Source: Cymbidium sinense (taxonomy: Eukaryota > Streptophyta > Magnoliopsida > Asparagales > Orchidaceae). Taken from it: 64,000 nucleotides of DNA. The position numbers and the translations under genes were made by a program. Where the stretch lies: positions 52,936,352-53,000,351 of the forward strand of contig CM038222.1 of NCBI GenBank assembly GCA_021442155.1, in the 5' to 3' direction. Within the stretch, counting starts at the first letter, position 1. The number at the start of each line of letters is the position of its first letter. Positions 23,501 through 36,289 of the stretch are shown piece by piece. The notes under the pieces were generated by a model. That model was not told where the DNA came from. It was given only the letters and a program-made list of their open reading frames with translations, and ran no database searches.

Positions 23501-25785
23501 ACAACAGCTTCTGAGAAACAAAGCGGAAAAAAATGTCTACGAAAGTCTGAGAGAGTACATATGTAAATAAGCACTAAAAAAATCAATACCAATTTCCTCA
23601 CGAAGGATTACGAATATGTTTTCTCCGACAGACAAAAAATTGATGAAAAAATAATATGAATTGGTCACAGAGAGTATCAAAGCAGTTCGCACACAAAGTC
23701 TATGAAGAACTCAATGTAAATACAAATAAATAATATGTCATTTTACATATACAACTCCTTAAAAGATTCGATCCATTTTATTTACATCATCGCTATTTCC
23801 TCAACGCCTCCATTTCGATTCATTCTCCTTTTTCATAGCTCTTTAGTAATGCTCTATCGGTCAGAATAAAAAAAATCCATAAATGAAGATATTTTAAATT
23901 TCTCGCATATACTCATTCCATATTTGGTCGGCGAACTAAACCGAAAAATAGCGCGTTTAGATCTTCGCGTCATTTTTTGCGTTTATGTGCACGCGTCGTC
24001 ATCCGATTAGTCGCGTAAAATGCATGACTTAATATTTCCCCGAAGGAGGACTTTCAAAATATTTTTTGTAGAACAAAAATTACAATCATCACAACCACAT
24101 GCAGTTAAATCATGCAAAAGTAAATGTAAGTGATTTTTAAATAGAGCCAAAACCCAATTACATTTGCTTCATATCTGATATTTATGTCATGATTTTTAAA
24201 TACCACTGATAACAGAAAATTCAAAAATACATAAATTAAATCTTATAATAATAAGAAAATTTATTTTAAAAGATAATTAAATATATCTTTAAATTTATAA
24301 ATTTAAATTTGTTATATTATTTTTTTCTTTCAAAAGAATATACAAATTAATCATTATAAATAAATTATATTCACTATAATAAGAATGCTAGAATTCCTAA
24401 AATTTATTATATCTTTATTTATCATGCCTTCTAATTATTGCAAATTAACTTCCATTGTGAAATCGCTCTAATATCATTTGATTAAAACCATTATAAATAT
24501 TAATCTCAAATCTCTTGTAGTCTTTGTGAAGTTTACATATTATACTTAAATTTCTCAATATAGTGAACATTTCTTTTAGCTCTATCGATTATGGAGGAAT
24601 GTTCTTTGACAAAATTAATATAAATCTTAATTGTTTTGTAGTGGATCTTTATAAAGTAGATAAAATCAAAACCACCAAATAGTAAATGTAAAATTAGCAC
24701 TATTTTTTATCACTTCTTCTCATTAGAAGAGAAAAAAAACATAACAAATTTTTCCCTAAAGAAAATAATGATTAAAGAAATTTAATGGGAAAATGGTTTA
24801 AAAGAACATTTATTCAACTTATATTTCAATAAAATATTTTAAAGACAATATACTTTGAAAAAGCCTAAATCATAAAACCAATTGAAAACAAGAATTTTTA
24901 AATGTTCCACTTATGAATAAGCAAGTGAGGGTCATGATAAAACTTAAGCCAGTGAGATGTTGATGGAAAAAGTATTAAAATTTTTTAAAATACTTATTGG
25001 TAAACATACCAAGTACCTCAAGATTACTAGTTGTTTGATCTTTGAGGAATATTGAAATGACTTATCGATAAAGTTCACTCTTCTTCTTTTCACTTTTTAT
25101 ACGGAAACAAATGACAAAACTACAAGATCATCTATGATGATTTATAATGTTCATTGTATATTTATGAGAGTCTACGGATCATCATTGACCATGAAGATCT
25201 TTTTTCAAGCCAGATAATATACTTTTATTTTTTTATCTTCACTTCATATTTAAGCTGATTATATGGAGAAGATAGAAAGATGATGGCGGAGGATTGAGTA
25301 GCTTTTTTTTTGGTTTTTGAGAGATTGCACAGGAATTTCTTCTTTTATTTTCCTTAGAGTAGTGACATGAATGGAAAAGGATAAAGCAGATGTGGCTTTT
25401 GGAGTGTATGGATCCATGTGCTAATCAGAGAGATAAAATATTTGAGTCGGCGTAGCTTTTTTCAATCGACATATGTTTTTTCCCCATTTTATGATTAAGC
25501 GGCAATCCATTTTGAGGCGTAAATGTCGATGGCGTGATACGGTTATACATCGCGACTTCGTTCTCGGAGAAGAAGAATGAAAACATTCGTTGACATTCCT
25601 TCGAATTTTTCTGCTAATTTGATGATCGTCAGGACGTCCTTATATATGAAATTGTGGGTATTATAGGTATTTGAGTATTTACATGCATTCGAACTTGAAT
25701 GAATTTAGGTTTACTCTGTTCTTCGGTATCTGAGTGAAAGATTGGTATTTTTTTATATGTTATTTTGTATCGTACTCTCTTTCTC
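23500..25785. other. AT-rich intergenic DNA, no gene seen
   Basis: Mostly AT-rich sequence with no long open frame. Two short CpG-containing islands stand out at 23,930-24,030 (gcgcgtttagatcttcgcg, acgcgtcgtcatccgatt) and 25,490-25,580 (tcgatggcgtgatacggtt). They could be ends of transposable elements, but no inverted partner was found. Confidence 0.5.
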
Positions 25786-28670
25786 TTTGGAGAGTCGGAC
25801 CTCTTTGATCTTTTCAGTTTTGCCAACTCCTTATGATTATGTTTAGAACATTATGGAAGCATTTGATGGCGGTTTGTGGTTTAGGTGGTTTAGTGCATCG
25901 TACTCTGTGTACCTCTTTGGAGTGGACCTCTTTGACCTTTTCAGTTTTTTTTTTTGCCAACTCTTATGATTATGTTTAGAATATTACAAAGCATTTGATG
26001 GGTTTGGGTGATTTGGTGGTTTAGTGCATCGCCCCTCGTACCTCTTTGGAGAGTCTGAATCATTTTGACCTTTTTTTGCTTTTTTGCCAACTCCTTATGA
26101 TTATTATAGGGCATTGCAAAGAAAGCATTTGATGGCGGTTTTGGGTGGTATTTTGCATTTACCGTGTACCTCTTTGGAGGTACAATCAATTTTGACATTT
26201 TCCATTTTTTCCAACTCTTTAAATTATGTTTACATTATAATGGAAGCATTTGATGTTAGTTTGGGTGATTTTTGGGTGTTTTGCATGTACTGTACCTCTT
26301 TGGAGATGCACCTCTTTTGATCTTTTTTCAGTTTTTTTTGCCAACTCCTTATGATTATGTTTAGGGCATTAATGGAAGCATTTGATGGCGGTTTGTGGTT
26401 TTGGGTGGTTTAGTGCATCACTGTGTACCTCTTTGGAGATACCTTTTGATCTTTTTTTACAATTTTTCAACTCCTTATGATTATGTTTAGAACATTATAA
26501 TGGAAGCATTTGATGGCAGTTTGGGTGGTGGTTTTGGGTGGTATTTTGCATTTACTGTGTACCTCTTTGGAGTATAGATAATTTTTGACCTTTTTTATTT
26601 TTTTTTCCTTATGATTATGTTTAGAACATTACAAAAGCATTTGATGTAGTTTGTTTGGGTGGTATTTTGCATGTATCAGTGTACCTCTTTGGAGGTGAAA
26701 CCTTTTGATATTTTTTGTTTTTTTTTGCCAACTCCTTATGATTATGTTTAGAATATTGCAAAGCATTTGATGGCGGTTTGGGTGGTTTGGGTGGTTTAGT
26801 GCATCGTACCACTGTACCTCTTTGGATAGACCCTTTTGATCTTTTTTTTTTTTGCCAACTCCTTATGATTATGTAGAGCATTATATAATGGAAGCATTTG
26901 ATGGATTTGGGTGGTTTGGGTGGGTATTTTGCATTTGTACCTGTGTACCTCTTTGGAGGTACTGAGATCATTTTGACCTTTTCAATTTTTTTGCCAACTC
27001 CTTATGATTATGTTTAGAACATTGCAAAGCATTTGATGGTAGTTTGGGTGATTTGGGTGGTTTTTTGCATCACATGTACTGTGTACCTCTTTGGAGTGAG
27101 TCATTTTGATCTTTTTTCCATTTTTTGCCAACTCTTATGATTATGTTTAGAGCATTATAATGGAAGCATTTGATGGCGGTTTGGGTGGTTTGGGTGGTAT
27201 TTTGCATTTGTACCATGTACCTCTTTGGAGGTCTGAGATCATTTTGACCTTTTCAGTTTTTTGCCAACTCCTTATGATTATGTTTAGAGCATTATAATGG
27301 AAGCATTTGATGGCGGTTTGGGTGGATTTGGGTGGTTTAGTGCATATTACCTGTACCTCTTTGGAGGAGTACCTCTTTTGATCTTTTTATTTTTTTCCAA
27401 TTATGATTATGTATAGGCATTATAATGGAAGCATTTGATGCGGTTTGGTTTTGGGTGGGTATTTTGCATTTACCTGTCCTCTTTGGAGGTGGATCATTTT
27501 GACATTTTTCCATTTTTTTGCCAACTTCTTATGATTATGTTTAGCATTACAAAGGAAGCATTTGATGGGTTTGGGTGGTTTGGTGGTTTAGTGCATCACG
27601 TGTACCTCTTTGGAGTCTGGACCATTTTACCCTTTTCCATTTTTTTGCCAACTCCTTATGATTATGTTTAGAAATATTATAATGGAAGCATTTGATGTTA
27701 GTTTGGTGGTTTTTGGGTGGGTGTTTTTGCATCTATCCTGTGTACCTCTTTGGAGAATTGAGATCATTTTGACTTTTTCATTTTTTTTGCCAACTTCTTA
27801 TGATTATGTTTAGAACATTGCAAAGGAAGCATTTGATGGCGGTTTGTGGTTTTTAGTTTAGTGCATCAGTACCACTGTACCTCTTTGGAGGTACAAATTT
27901 TTTTTTTTCCATTTTTTGCCAACTCCTTATGATTATATTGATTATGTGGAAGCATTTGATGGCGGTTTGGGTGGTTTGGGTGGTATTTTGCATTTGTACC
28001 ACATGTACCTCTTTGGAGGATATCATTTTGACCTTTTTCCATTTTTTTTGCCAACCTTATGATTATGTTTAGAACATTGCAAAGGAAGCATTTGATAGCG
28101 TTTGGGTGGTTTACGGGTGGTTTAGTGCATACCCTGTACCTCTTTGGAGGATCTTTTGATCTTTTTTTTACAGTTTTTTTCAACTCCTTATGATTATGTA
28201 TAGAGCATTATAATGGAAGCATTTGATGGCAGTTTGGGTGGTTTTGGGTGTGTATTTTGCATTTGTACCTGTACCTCTTTGGAGAGGGTCATTTGTCCTT
28301 TTTTCAATTTTTTTTCCCTTATGATTATGTTTAGAACATTTAAAAGGAAGCATTTGATGGCGGTTGGGTGGTTTTAGTGGTTTAGTGCATCGTACCACGT
28401 GTACCTCTTTGGAGGTACAGATCAATTTTGACCTTTTCAATTTTTTAACTCCTTATGATTATGTTTAGAACATTGCAAAGGAAGCATTTGATGGCGGTTG
28501 GGTGGTTTTGGGTGGTTTAGTGCATCACTGTGTACCTCTTTGGAGTGACCATTTTGACCTTTTTTTCATTTTTTTTTTTATATATGTATGTTTAGAACAT
28601 TTAAAGGAAGCATTTGATGATTTGCTTACGGTGGTTTAGTGCATGACTGTATCTCTTGAGAAGCAGACCA
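25785..28670 (+). repeat. Array A: ~22 copies of a ~130-bp repeat, forward orientation
   Basis: The unit contains ccaactccttatgattatgt, a ttagaacattgcaaaggaag stretch, catttgatggcggtttgggt, a tttagtgcatc phrase and gtacctctttggaggtac, followed by ttttgaccttttt. The gtacctcttt box recurs near 25,912, 26,041, 26,168, 26,298, 26,430, 26,560 and so on to 28,535, at about 120-135-bp spacing with many small indels. The same unit occurs in reverse complement in arrays B and C. Open frames across the array are by-products of the repeat. Confidence 0.92.
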
Positions 28671-29575
28671 TTTTGATAAACTTGTCTTGAAGTTAACCAT
28701 GTCCGGGAAAAGGATAACCACGAACTTGTGAGAAATGTGTTGATAATATTTGACATGCTTCTTGATGAAGCCACGACATTTTAAAGCTTCATCTCCATCA
28801 ATTCATTTACGGCGAAGCATTTCGGTTGCCATGTGATGAACGAGAGGGAGAAGGTTGTTTGGTAGAAATCTCATTGTATTTGTTTCTCATTCAATTCTGA
28901 AACTTGAGAATTGGATGGCTCGTTACTGATTGTGCTTGTATATACATTTTCTTACAAATCTATTTTTTGTATATCACAATTGTGGCATCGAATTGATTGC
29001 TTCGGATGATATAGATAGATTCTTTGTCTGGCAGATGCCATTTGGGACTTCTAGTCTCCCATTTGATGTTATTGCATCAAAGATTGAACGAAAGCGGTAG
29101 CTACATGAGTGGATTTGTCACTCTTGATGGTATGTTTTATATCTCCATTAATGTGAAATATAATGTCTTGAAGTTCTTGTTTAATATATTCATATAGATA
29201 TGGTGAGCAGCATCATGCTTGTCATCCCGAACCGCAAAGCCATTATCTTTGCGATGGGCTAAAATAGAGTTCCCAAAATGCTTTCACGGTTTGGGAGGGG
29301 CCGGTGACATATAATAATATCACTTAGTTCAAATAAGAATGTATCATTTATGTTGTATGTCTTCAAAATTTTTTATCCTTTTACCACAGTGCGCCTTTCA
29401 TTCGAGGACTTATTGGAAGGCGAGAATTGGCTCCTTCATTCGAGTCCTCCCCAATCTACATGGGCAGATAGTAGTCCCATTTTAAGTCTCTTGAGCCCCA
29501 CTCTCCTTATATCTCTCCCGATATTCTCCCGTCAGGTGTTTTACAGCACCTCTGCCGTACCCCATAGCAGACTTT
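28670..29575. other. Unassigned sequence between array A and the Ulp1-like gene
   Basis: No recognisable domain. It has more balanced composition than the surrounding intergenic DNA and several short open frames (29,350-29,595, plus strand), none with a motif I know. It probably belongs to the element that carries the Ulp1-like gene. Confidence 0.4.
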
Positions 29576-29578
29576 GCG

Positions 29579-30022
29579 GTGGAGAGGATGTTTGAGGGAA
29601 GGACGAGAGAGATATCTTTCCACAACAATAACGAGAGGTTGGATGGGATTTTGGGGTTCTTTGCTCGAGGATGTTATCCAGGCGGTGGTCCTACCACAAA
29701 TCGGGGAGGTTCTAGGGTCACCAGGAAACTCTTGAGAGGCTACCGGGGCTTCCCAGGATGGTACCCAGGAGACTACCATGTGACCACGAGGAGGGTACAA
29801 CAGGAAGCTCTTGTGGAGTACCACAGGGAATTCCATTGCAGTTGGATACTTGAGGAAGCCCGTGGAATTGATATAGGAGAAGTTCTTGTGGAGGCCACCA
29901 CTACACATGTGATGCTCAAACGTAATTGGCGACATTGGCGTGGTGTTAAAGCTTCAGATAAGAAGAGGAAAATTATTACTTCCCTTTCACACACACTTAC
30001 GAAGTCTCGAGCAAGAAAATGA
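29579..30022 (+). CDS. Unrecognised 147-codon open frame
   Basis: An open plus-strand stretch starting at ATG 29,579 and ending in a basic tail (KKRKIITSLSHTLTKSRARK). The middle is rich in Gly, Arg and Tyr (PGGGPTTNRGGSRVTRKLLR). The DNA repeats a ggaa-ctcttg-ggag phrase about every 78 bases (29,727, 29,803 and 29,880). The opposite strand is also open over 142 codons (29,935-29,507), so openness alone proves little. It is GC-richer than its surroundings and lies upstream of the Ulp1-like remnant on the same strand. It may be an upstream exon or an unrelated repeat; I cannot assign a function. Confidence 0.3.
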   Translation: MERMFEGRTREISFHNNNERLDGILGFFARGCYPGGGPTTNRGGSRVTRKLLRGYRGFPGWYPGDYHVTTRRVQQEALVEYHREFHCSWILEEARGIDIGEVLVEATTTHVMLKRNWRHWRGVKASDKKRKIITSLSHTLTKSRARK

Positions 30023-30051
30023 TGTGGTGGCCTCCACTCAGTAGCGGCAGA

Positions 30052-30550
30052 GTATTAAGTTACTTTCTTTTAAATTTGAGATAATAGAAATAGTCTTTCA
30101 CTAAGTTTTGTATAGGTTGCACGATGATGCAATAAAGGTCGATGACCCGCATTGTTGTGGTGGAGGAGCATCGGCGAGGTATTAAGTTACTTTCTAAATT
30201 TGAGATAATGAAATAGTCTTTCACTAAATTTTTGTATAGGTTATACAGATGATGCAATAAGGTCGATGACCCAATTACTTCGTTGTGGAGGAAGCATCGG
30301 TAGAATTAAGTTCTTTTAAATTTGAGATAATAGAAATAGTCTTTCACTAAATTTTTGTATAGGTTAGCACAGATGATGCAATATCGATGACGAGCATCGT
30401 TGTGGTGGAGAGCATCATAGAGGTATTAATAATCTCATCTCGATCGAAGTCATATTGCTTCTTCGTCATCACTAAATTATTTTATAGGTTAGCAAAGATG
30501 AGCCAATATCGATGACCCTACGCCATTCGTTGGTGGAGGAGCATCATCGG
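30052..30550 (+). repeat. Four tandem ~125-bp units with splice-acceptor-like junctions
   Basis: Units start near 30,052, 30,179, 30,302 and about 30,424. Each holds aaatttgagataatagaaat, a gtctttcactaaattt stretch, tttgtataggttagcacaga, then tgatgcaatatcgatgac and gtggtggaggagcatc. The ttttgtatag|gtt step looks like an intron end and gaggtattaa/gaggtatgca like an exon end. The units therefore read as a small exon plus flanking intron, duplicated in tandem. They lie just upstream of the Ulp1-like exons. Confidence 0.7.
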
Positions 30551-30769
30551 AGGTATGCATCGATTGATTTATTCATAGTGAATGTAGCTCTTCGAGCTTT
30601 TGTCATCGCAAGTTGTCATAGGCACTTCATGTTCAGTTCTCGATTTACATCGATGCTCGATCTTATTGACGCGTTGTGCTCCGGTTCAAGGACAAGTAAG
30701 TCACTACGTCCTTCATGTATAACTTTCGTTGTTGATCACTTTAAAATATTTATTAATTGGGGGTGATAT

Positions 30770-31391
30770 AGTATGGATATATTTATTGCACGTCGATGAG
30801 TTGGCTATCTCTCGATGCACACATTGATGCCTTCTCTTGGCGAAATGCTATTTGTATGAACCATATTTGTACATTTCATGCTTGCATTGGGTATGTTACC
30901 GCATGTTATTACGATTGATTCTTGTTTGCTTAGATGAAAGCGTAATGTAATCGTTCTCTTCTTTCTCAAGTTATGCAGTGCGGCGAAGATGGAAAGCAAG
31001 ATGTTCATCGAGCATATCACTGCGGACAGTGTGGCTGAGTTAATCTTAATGCCAGTTATAGATAATCAGCACTGGACACTCTTGGTTGGACATATTAATC
31101 GAGCGGTATTTTATGACTCATTTAAACCAAAAGCATTCTTCGAGATTGTAAGCTTTCAAATTTGGTTCATCTTTATTTTTTTCCGATCCAACTTATTGAA
31201 ATTTTTTTTCTATTTAGATCAAATTACTTGTTGAAGATCTTTGGGGCTTTTCGGCGATCCGAGAAATGGTCGACATAGTGAGTGGGATACCGTCAAGAAA
31301 ATAGTGTCATTGAATGTTTGTCTGCAAATACATGGAAGCGTGTAAACCTCCAGGGGACAACGGATTGGCCAAAGATAATGAATATATTTAG
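30770..31391 (+). pseudogene. Ulp1-like (C48) cysteine protease domain, degenerate
   Basis: Plus-strand remnant of a Ulp1-type SUMO-protease-like domain, a class often carried by plant MULEs. A first piece near 30,800-30,835 reads WLSLDAHIDAF, resembling the domain start. The exon around 30,989-31,150 reads LILMPVIDNQHWTLLVGHIN followed by RAVFYDSF; the catalytic His is in HWTLL (residue 28 of that open stretch) and the Asp in FYDS (residue 43). After a probable intron, 31,314-31,391 reads MFVCKYMEACKPPGDNGLAK, the segment that normally follows the catalytic Cys. The expected D-C-G just before it is not readable: 31,295-31,313 gives NSVI and a frame break. Likely a dead copy. Confidence 0.75.
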
Positions 31392-32559
31392 AATGAGTTA
31401 ACACGTACATTTTGTTTGGGACTTAAAATCCAAAGTGAGAACAATATTATTTTGTTCGATATAGGATTTTGTTTAATGCTGTTGGTGGCTTTGAAAGAAT
31501 TTTTTTTTTTTTGAAGTGCATGACACGGGATGATATTTTACTCACTTTGTTTAACTTCTCCTCTCATCTCATATAGTTGAAGTGCATGGACACGGGATGA
31601 TATTTTATTACCTTTGAAGACTTTGAAGTGCATCATCGGTGAAGCTCCCAAATAATTCAAGAGCTCTTCTTCAAATCGTGAAGAGATAAATGTGAGAACT
31701 CATCCTCTCTCTCGTTCTACTTCAACTTCTCCTCGGGCAAGTCACACAAGAAGAAGAAGAAGACTTGGCATGGAGGTGAATGCAATAAAGAGTGATTTTG
31801 CCATAAAGTGTGATTGCATTGTATATTTTCCTTGAATATGGAGCATTTCCTTGTCATGAATAGTGATTCTACATTGTATATTTTCACATATGATATGGAT
31901 CTATTTGTATTTGATAGTGATGATTGATAATTCTCGTTTGATTCTATGAGATGGATCATAAAAATAACTTTTCAAAATAAATGTTTAGGTTTTACTTCTT
32001 GAAATGGCTCATTATTTGTTTTATGATTAATGTTAAATATCTTTAGTTGATGTGTAGTTATATACGTGATGATTTAATGAAGTAGTGTGGTTTGTTCTAT
32101 ATATACTTTTATATTTTTGATTGTGAGGTAAATGTTGATTAGTAATTCAATTTACTAGGATAGATGTTGCTTAGTTGTGCTTAACATACTTTTTTTCTCA
32201 CTTTGAACATATTTATGAGCTAATTTATGCTTTGTCACATTAGATTGGTATTGGATGACAATGATTAATACATTTGGAGTGGGGCTTTTTTGATTAAATC
32301 AAAATCAATCATTGATTTGAACAATTATATAAATTAAACCTCTTATGAATCTATTCAGTTTAAGAAAACTTCATTTTATGGTAACTCAAAATATTGAGAA
32401 TTTCTATTATTCATGTGCATATATATTTTAAATTTTAGATATTAGTTCAATGATTCAAGAAGTTATATATAATAAATTTTTATTAATTTATCGCTTTGAG
32501 GCTTAATTTATTGATTTATAATTGTTTATAATAGATTATAATATATCCTTTGTAAAAAA
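31392..32559. other. AT-rich sequence with a short direct repeat
   Basis: No gene is seen. A ~31-bp direct repeat containing gaagtgcatg and acacgggatgatatttta occurs at 31,511-31,540 and 31,577-31,608, 66 bp apart, with a third partial copy at about 31,621. The rest is AT-rich and unremarkable. Confidence 0.5.
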
Positions 32560-33965
32560 AGATCAAAGAGGTTACCCTCCAAAGAGGTACACATGATGGA
32601 TGCAAACATCCACCCAAAATCACCCATCAAATGCTTCCATTATAATCTTCTAAACATAATCATAAGGAGTTGGAAAAAATGAAAAAAAAGGTCAAAATGG
32701 ATACCCTCAGAGGTACAGGAGATGCAAATACTAAACCACCAATCACCAAAATGCCATCAAATGCTATTATGTTAAACATAATCATAAGGAGTTGGCAAAA
32801 AAACGCAAAAAGGTCAAAAGGTTTGTACCTCAAAGAGGTACAAATGCAAAATACCCACCCAAAACCACCCAAACTGCCATCAAATGCTTCCTTTGCAATG
32901 TTCTAAACATAATCATAAGGAGTTGGCAAAAAAAGGAAGAGGTCAAAAGAGGCTGTACCCTCCAAAGAGGTACATAGGGTCTGATGCACTAAACCAAAAC
33001 CAATGCCATCAAATGCTATGCAATGTTCTAAACATAATCATAAGGAGTTGGCAAAAAAAACTGGAAAAAAGGTCAAAATATGTACCCTCAAAGAGGTACA
33101 CATACAAACCACCAAAACCAAGCGCCATCAAATGCTTCCTTTGCAATGTTCTAAACATAATCATAAGAGTTGGCAAAAAAAATGGAAAAAAGGTCAAAAT
33201 GGTTTGTACCCTCAAAGAGGTCTGGTCACTAAACCATCACCCAAACCGACATCAAATGCTTCCTTTGCAATGTTCTAAACATAATCATGGGAGTTGGCAA
33301 AAAAAAAAATGGAAAAGAGGTCAAAAAGAGGTCTACCCTCAAAGAGGTACCGAGTGATGCTAAACTACCAAAAACCAAATTGCCATCAAATGCTTCCTTT
33401 GCAATGTTCTAAACATAATCATAAGGAGTTGGCAAAAAAATGGAAAAAAAAAATGGTCACCCTCAAAGAGGTAGTACGAATGCACTAAACCACCAATCAC
33501 CCAAACGACATCAAATGCTTCCTTTGCTGTTCTAAACATAATCATAAGGAGTTGGCAAAAAAAGGAAAAAAGGTCAAAAGCTGTACCCTCCAAAGAGGTA
33601 CACAGAGATGCACTAAACCAGAAAACCACCGCATCAAATGCTTCCTGCATGTTCTAAACATAATCATAAGGAGTTGGCAAAAAAATGGGAAAAAAGGTCA
33701 AAATGTGCACCCTCAAAGAGGTACAGGTGCAGAAATCTAAACCACCAAATCACCCAAAGACATCAAATGCTTCCTTTGCAATGTTCTAAACATAATCATA
33801 AGGAGTTGGCAAAAAAATTGGAAAAGAGGTCAAAAAGAAGTACCTTCAAGAGATACAGTACGATGTACTAAACCACTCGCCATCAAATGCTTCCATTATA
33901 ATGCCTAAACATAATCATAAGGAGTTGGCAATAAAAATTTGGAAAAAAAGTCAAAATTGATCTAT
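32560..33965 (-). repeat. Array B: ~11 copies of the ~130-bp repeat, inverted relative to array A
   Basis: Reverse-complement units with the phrases gtaccctcaaagaggtac, aaaccacccaaa, catcaaatgcttcctttgca and ataatcataaggagttggca. The caaagagg box recurs at about 32,578, 32,709, 32,830, 32,960, 33,090, 33,217, 33,340, 33,468, 33,592, 33,714 and 33,848. Orientation is opposite to array A, and the two arrays bracket the Ulp1-like remnant. Confidence 0.92.
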
Positions 33966-34480
33966 TATTGGTACATATTTATCGTCCATGATTACAATTT
34001 CCATAGCAGGATTAACTCATTCACTATGCTTAAAGAGCTACAAACACGTGTCAAAATCTCTTATCGAACCAATCAAACCGGATAATGTCATGTATCAAAA
34101 TATTTTCACGAGATAATATCCATCATCGGCTTAGTGTACCCTTGTTGATTATTATCATTGTGGAGCTCGAGTTAAATTCGCATGTAGAACATCGTAGTTG
34201 ATACTCTTCTGACATCGATCTGATATTATGCGTACCTCGAAAACACTTTGGCATAGCGAGAGAAAGGTGATGCAACTTGTGAGGAAGCACCTTATGCTAT
34301 CGGTAGTTTGGTTTTAAACCAAAAAAAAGTAGAAGGGTTTGAATTAATAGCAATATTTAAAATACCAAAAGTATAAGTAGAATTACTCTTGGCTTTCTTG
34401 GATCTCTCCCAATATCCTTAAGCCTTGAGTTGGAAACACCTTTACGTTGCTTAACGGATCTTTAAGATGTCTTTTCCCTT
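33966..34480. other. Unassigned sequence between array B and FAR1-like copy 2
   Basis: Mixed-composition sequence without a recognisable domain. It may be the 3' untranslated part of the FAR1-like gene on the minus strand. Confidence 0.4.
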
Positions 34481-36260
34481 ATGTCATGGTTAACTTCTTC
34501 TTCCTAACGCTTTGTCGGTTGGAGGAATTCCACTTATTATAGAATTGACATCATCATATAGTTTTTAGGGATCAAGCATATAGTCCTAACTCTCTTATTG
34601 CCACGTACGGCTTATTTGTCATATCGACTTATGTGGTTCGGAAAATAATGCGAAGCATTTCCATCAGGCTCTCTTAATTTTCTGCACTATCATTGTAAAT
34701 ATCCCTCTTTGCTCTAGTAGACCATCGCATCGAAGATACTTGTCAGGAATCACATATTCTAACTAAGAACTCGATAATAACAAAGTAATCCCATCATCTC
34801 AAATTTTTTACTACAAGTCACTTCTAGGGTAGTCTGTCGAAATCACTCATGTTTTGGATGCATTTTTATTCTCTAAGTTTCTTACCAAATACTCCATGGT
34901 GTCATCGACTTTAATCGATGACAACCCCATGCAAAAATTCTCTTCAAACATAGTGTAAACCTTTCTTGTATAAAACATAGCGACTTGTTTTAGAATTGGT
35001 CTTTAACAACGAGAACAATCGATGGTAGCTACACTTGAAGTCTTCGTCATGTTCATTCAACCATGTCTCCATAACCTTTTCCAAGAAATCACTGACGAAC
35101 TTGTTGGTTTAGATATTCCATGGCATACATTGTTCGTGGACTCACTACGCTGCGTTGACAAGATGCCCATGAATGAGTCCTCGAATGCGGTGGACCACTT
35201 GGATCTAATCTTATAAAGCTCGGACAACCAAGCATGATCATGCAAATTGCCTTCTTCTAGCATGGCATACCAAGCCTCTTTAAACTCTTCCTCTCACACT
35301 TACTCATGCATTTATAAAATATATCTTATTACTATTAAAGCAATGAACCTTGGAAGGAGCTTTTCTTTGAAATATGCCATTGGCACAACCTATGATATGT
35401 ATGCAATACAATTTCAATGGCTCTCGCCATAGCCTGATCTTGATCAGTGAATATTGTTATAGGATGTCTGTCATTCATCAACCGAAGTTTGGAATAGCCA
35501 TGAGAATGACTCAATTGTCTCTTCGATAAAAGGCTACTCAAATAATACATTTTGCCGATGATTCACTCCAACAAGAGGGCACAAAGATTATATTTATTGA
35601 GTCGATCTTGTATTAAAATTATCACATCCCCAAAACAATCATTCTATCCTAGACATGCCATTACAAAAAAAAAAACTTACTAAGCAATCACTCATCAATT
35701 GCACATCCCATGCAAACATCCCATCCGATGCTTGCTCTCCTTAAACAATCAGATAATGCATTACCATCACCATTTACAATCCTCGATCTTTTCTCTTTCT
35801 GAATAAAATTGAAAGCATCTCTTTTGGTGAACCCGATATTCTCTAGCCAACTTCCTCGTTAGATACAATGCATCGTTGCTCTAATACCGACCTCATATTT
35901 CTTCAACACGCCTCTTCATTAATGCATCATTGTGATCCAGAAGATGTAGGTCGTGCTCTTAAAGAATGATTATGACTTTCGTATGTTTTTAATCGTCAAT
36001 TCCCTCCAAATCAAGAGAATCTAATCATGTTTGGACATCCGTTCTTGTATCAACCTTCGGAATTTTGTCAAGTTTTTAGGGCGACTTCTTACCAGCTTTT
36101 GCACATAAAAATCTTTTGATTTCAATTTCTTTGAGTTTGGCCAATAGCTAGTATGGTCTTCCCGAAAAATTTGATGTGCATAGTCACGATGCATATATGC
36201 CTCCATTTCATTCTACGAGCGATTGGTGCAAGAGTTTCTCCAAATATGGGTCATTATTTG
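34480..36260 (-). pseudogene. FAR1-like MULE transposase, copy 2 (degenerate)
   Basis: Minus-strand remnant of the same family as 21,525-23,030. 36,206-36,021 resembles the FAR1 DNA-binding end (HRDYAHQIFREDHTSYWP). 35,550-35,335 is the MULE core: LSKRQLSHSHGYSKLRLMND, ITIFTDQDQAMARAI (second catalytic Asp box) and HRLCQWHISKK. 35,263-35,057 reads WLSELYKIRSKWSTAFEDSF then TQRSESTNN, hallmark text of FAR1-type transposases. Frames are split by stops and indels. It lies between arrays B and C and abuts array C within about 30 bp, so its 5' end is interrupted there. Confidence 0.8.
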
Positions 36261-36289
36261 CATTTACAAGCATACAAAATATGTTAGAA

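Noticed and set aside
23156..23521. 121-codon minus-strand open frame rich in Leu, Tyr and Ile
   Set aside because: It is the translation of a purine-rich degenerate minisatellite and lacks any family resemblance.
25800..28450. Several 80-116-codon minus-strand open frames with recurring PPKRYT, HHKELAKK and HQMLP text
   Set aside because: They are translations of the 130-bp tandem repeat in different frames; no start, domain or codon pattern supports a protein.
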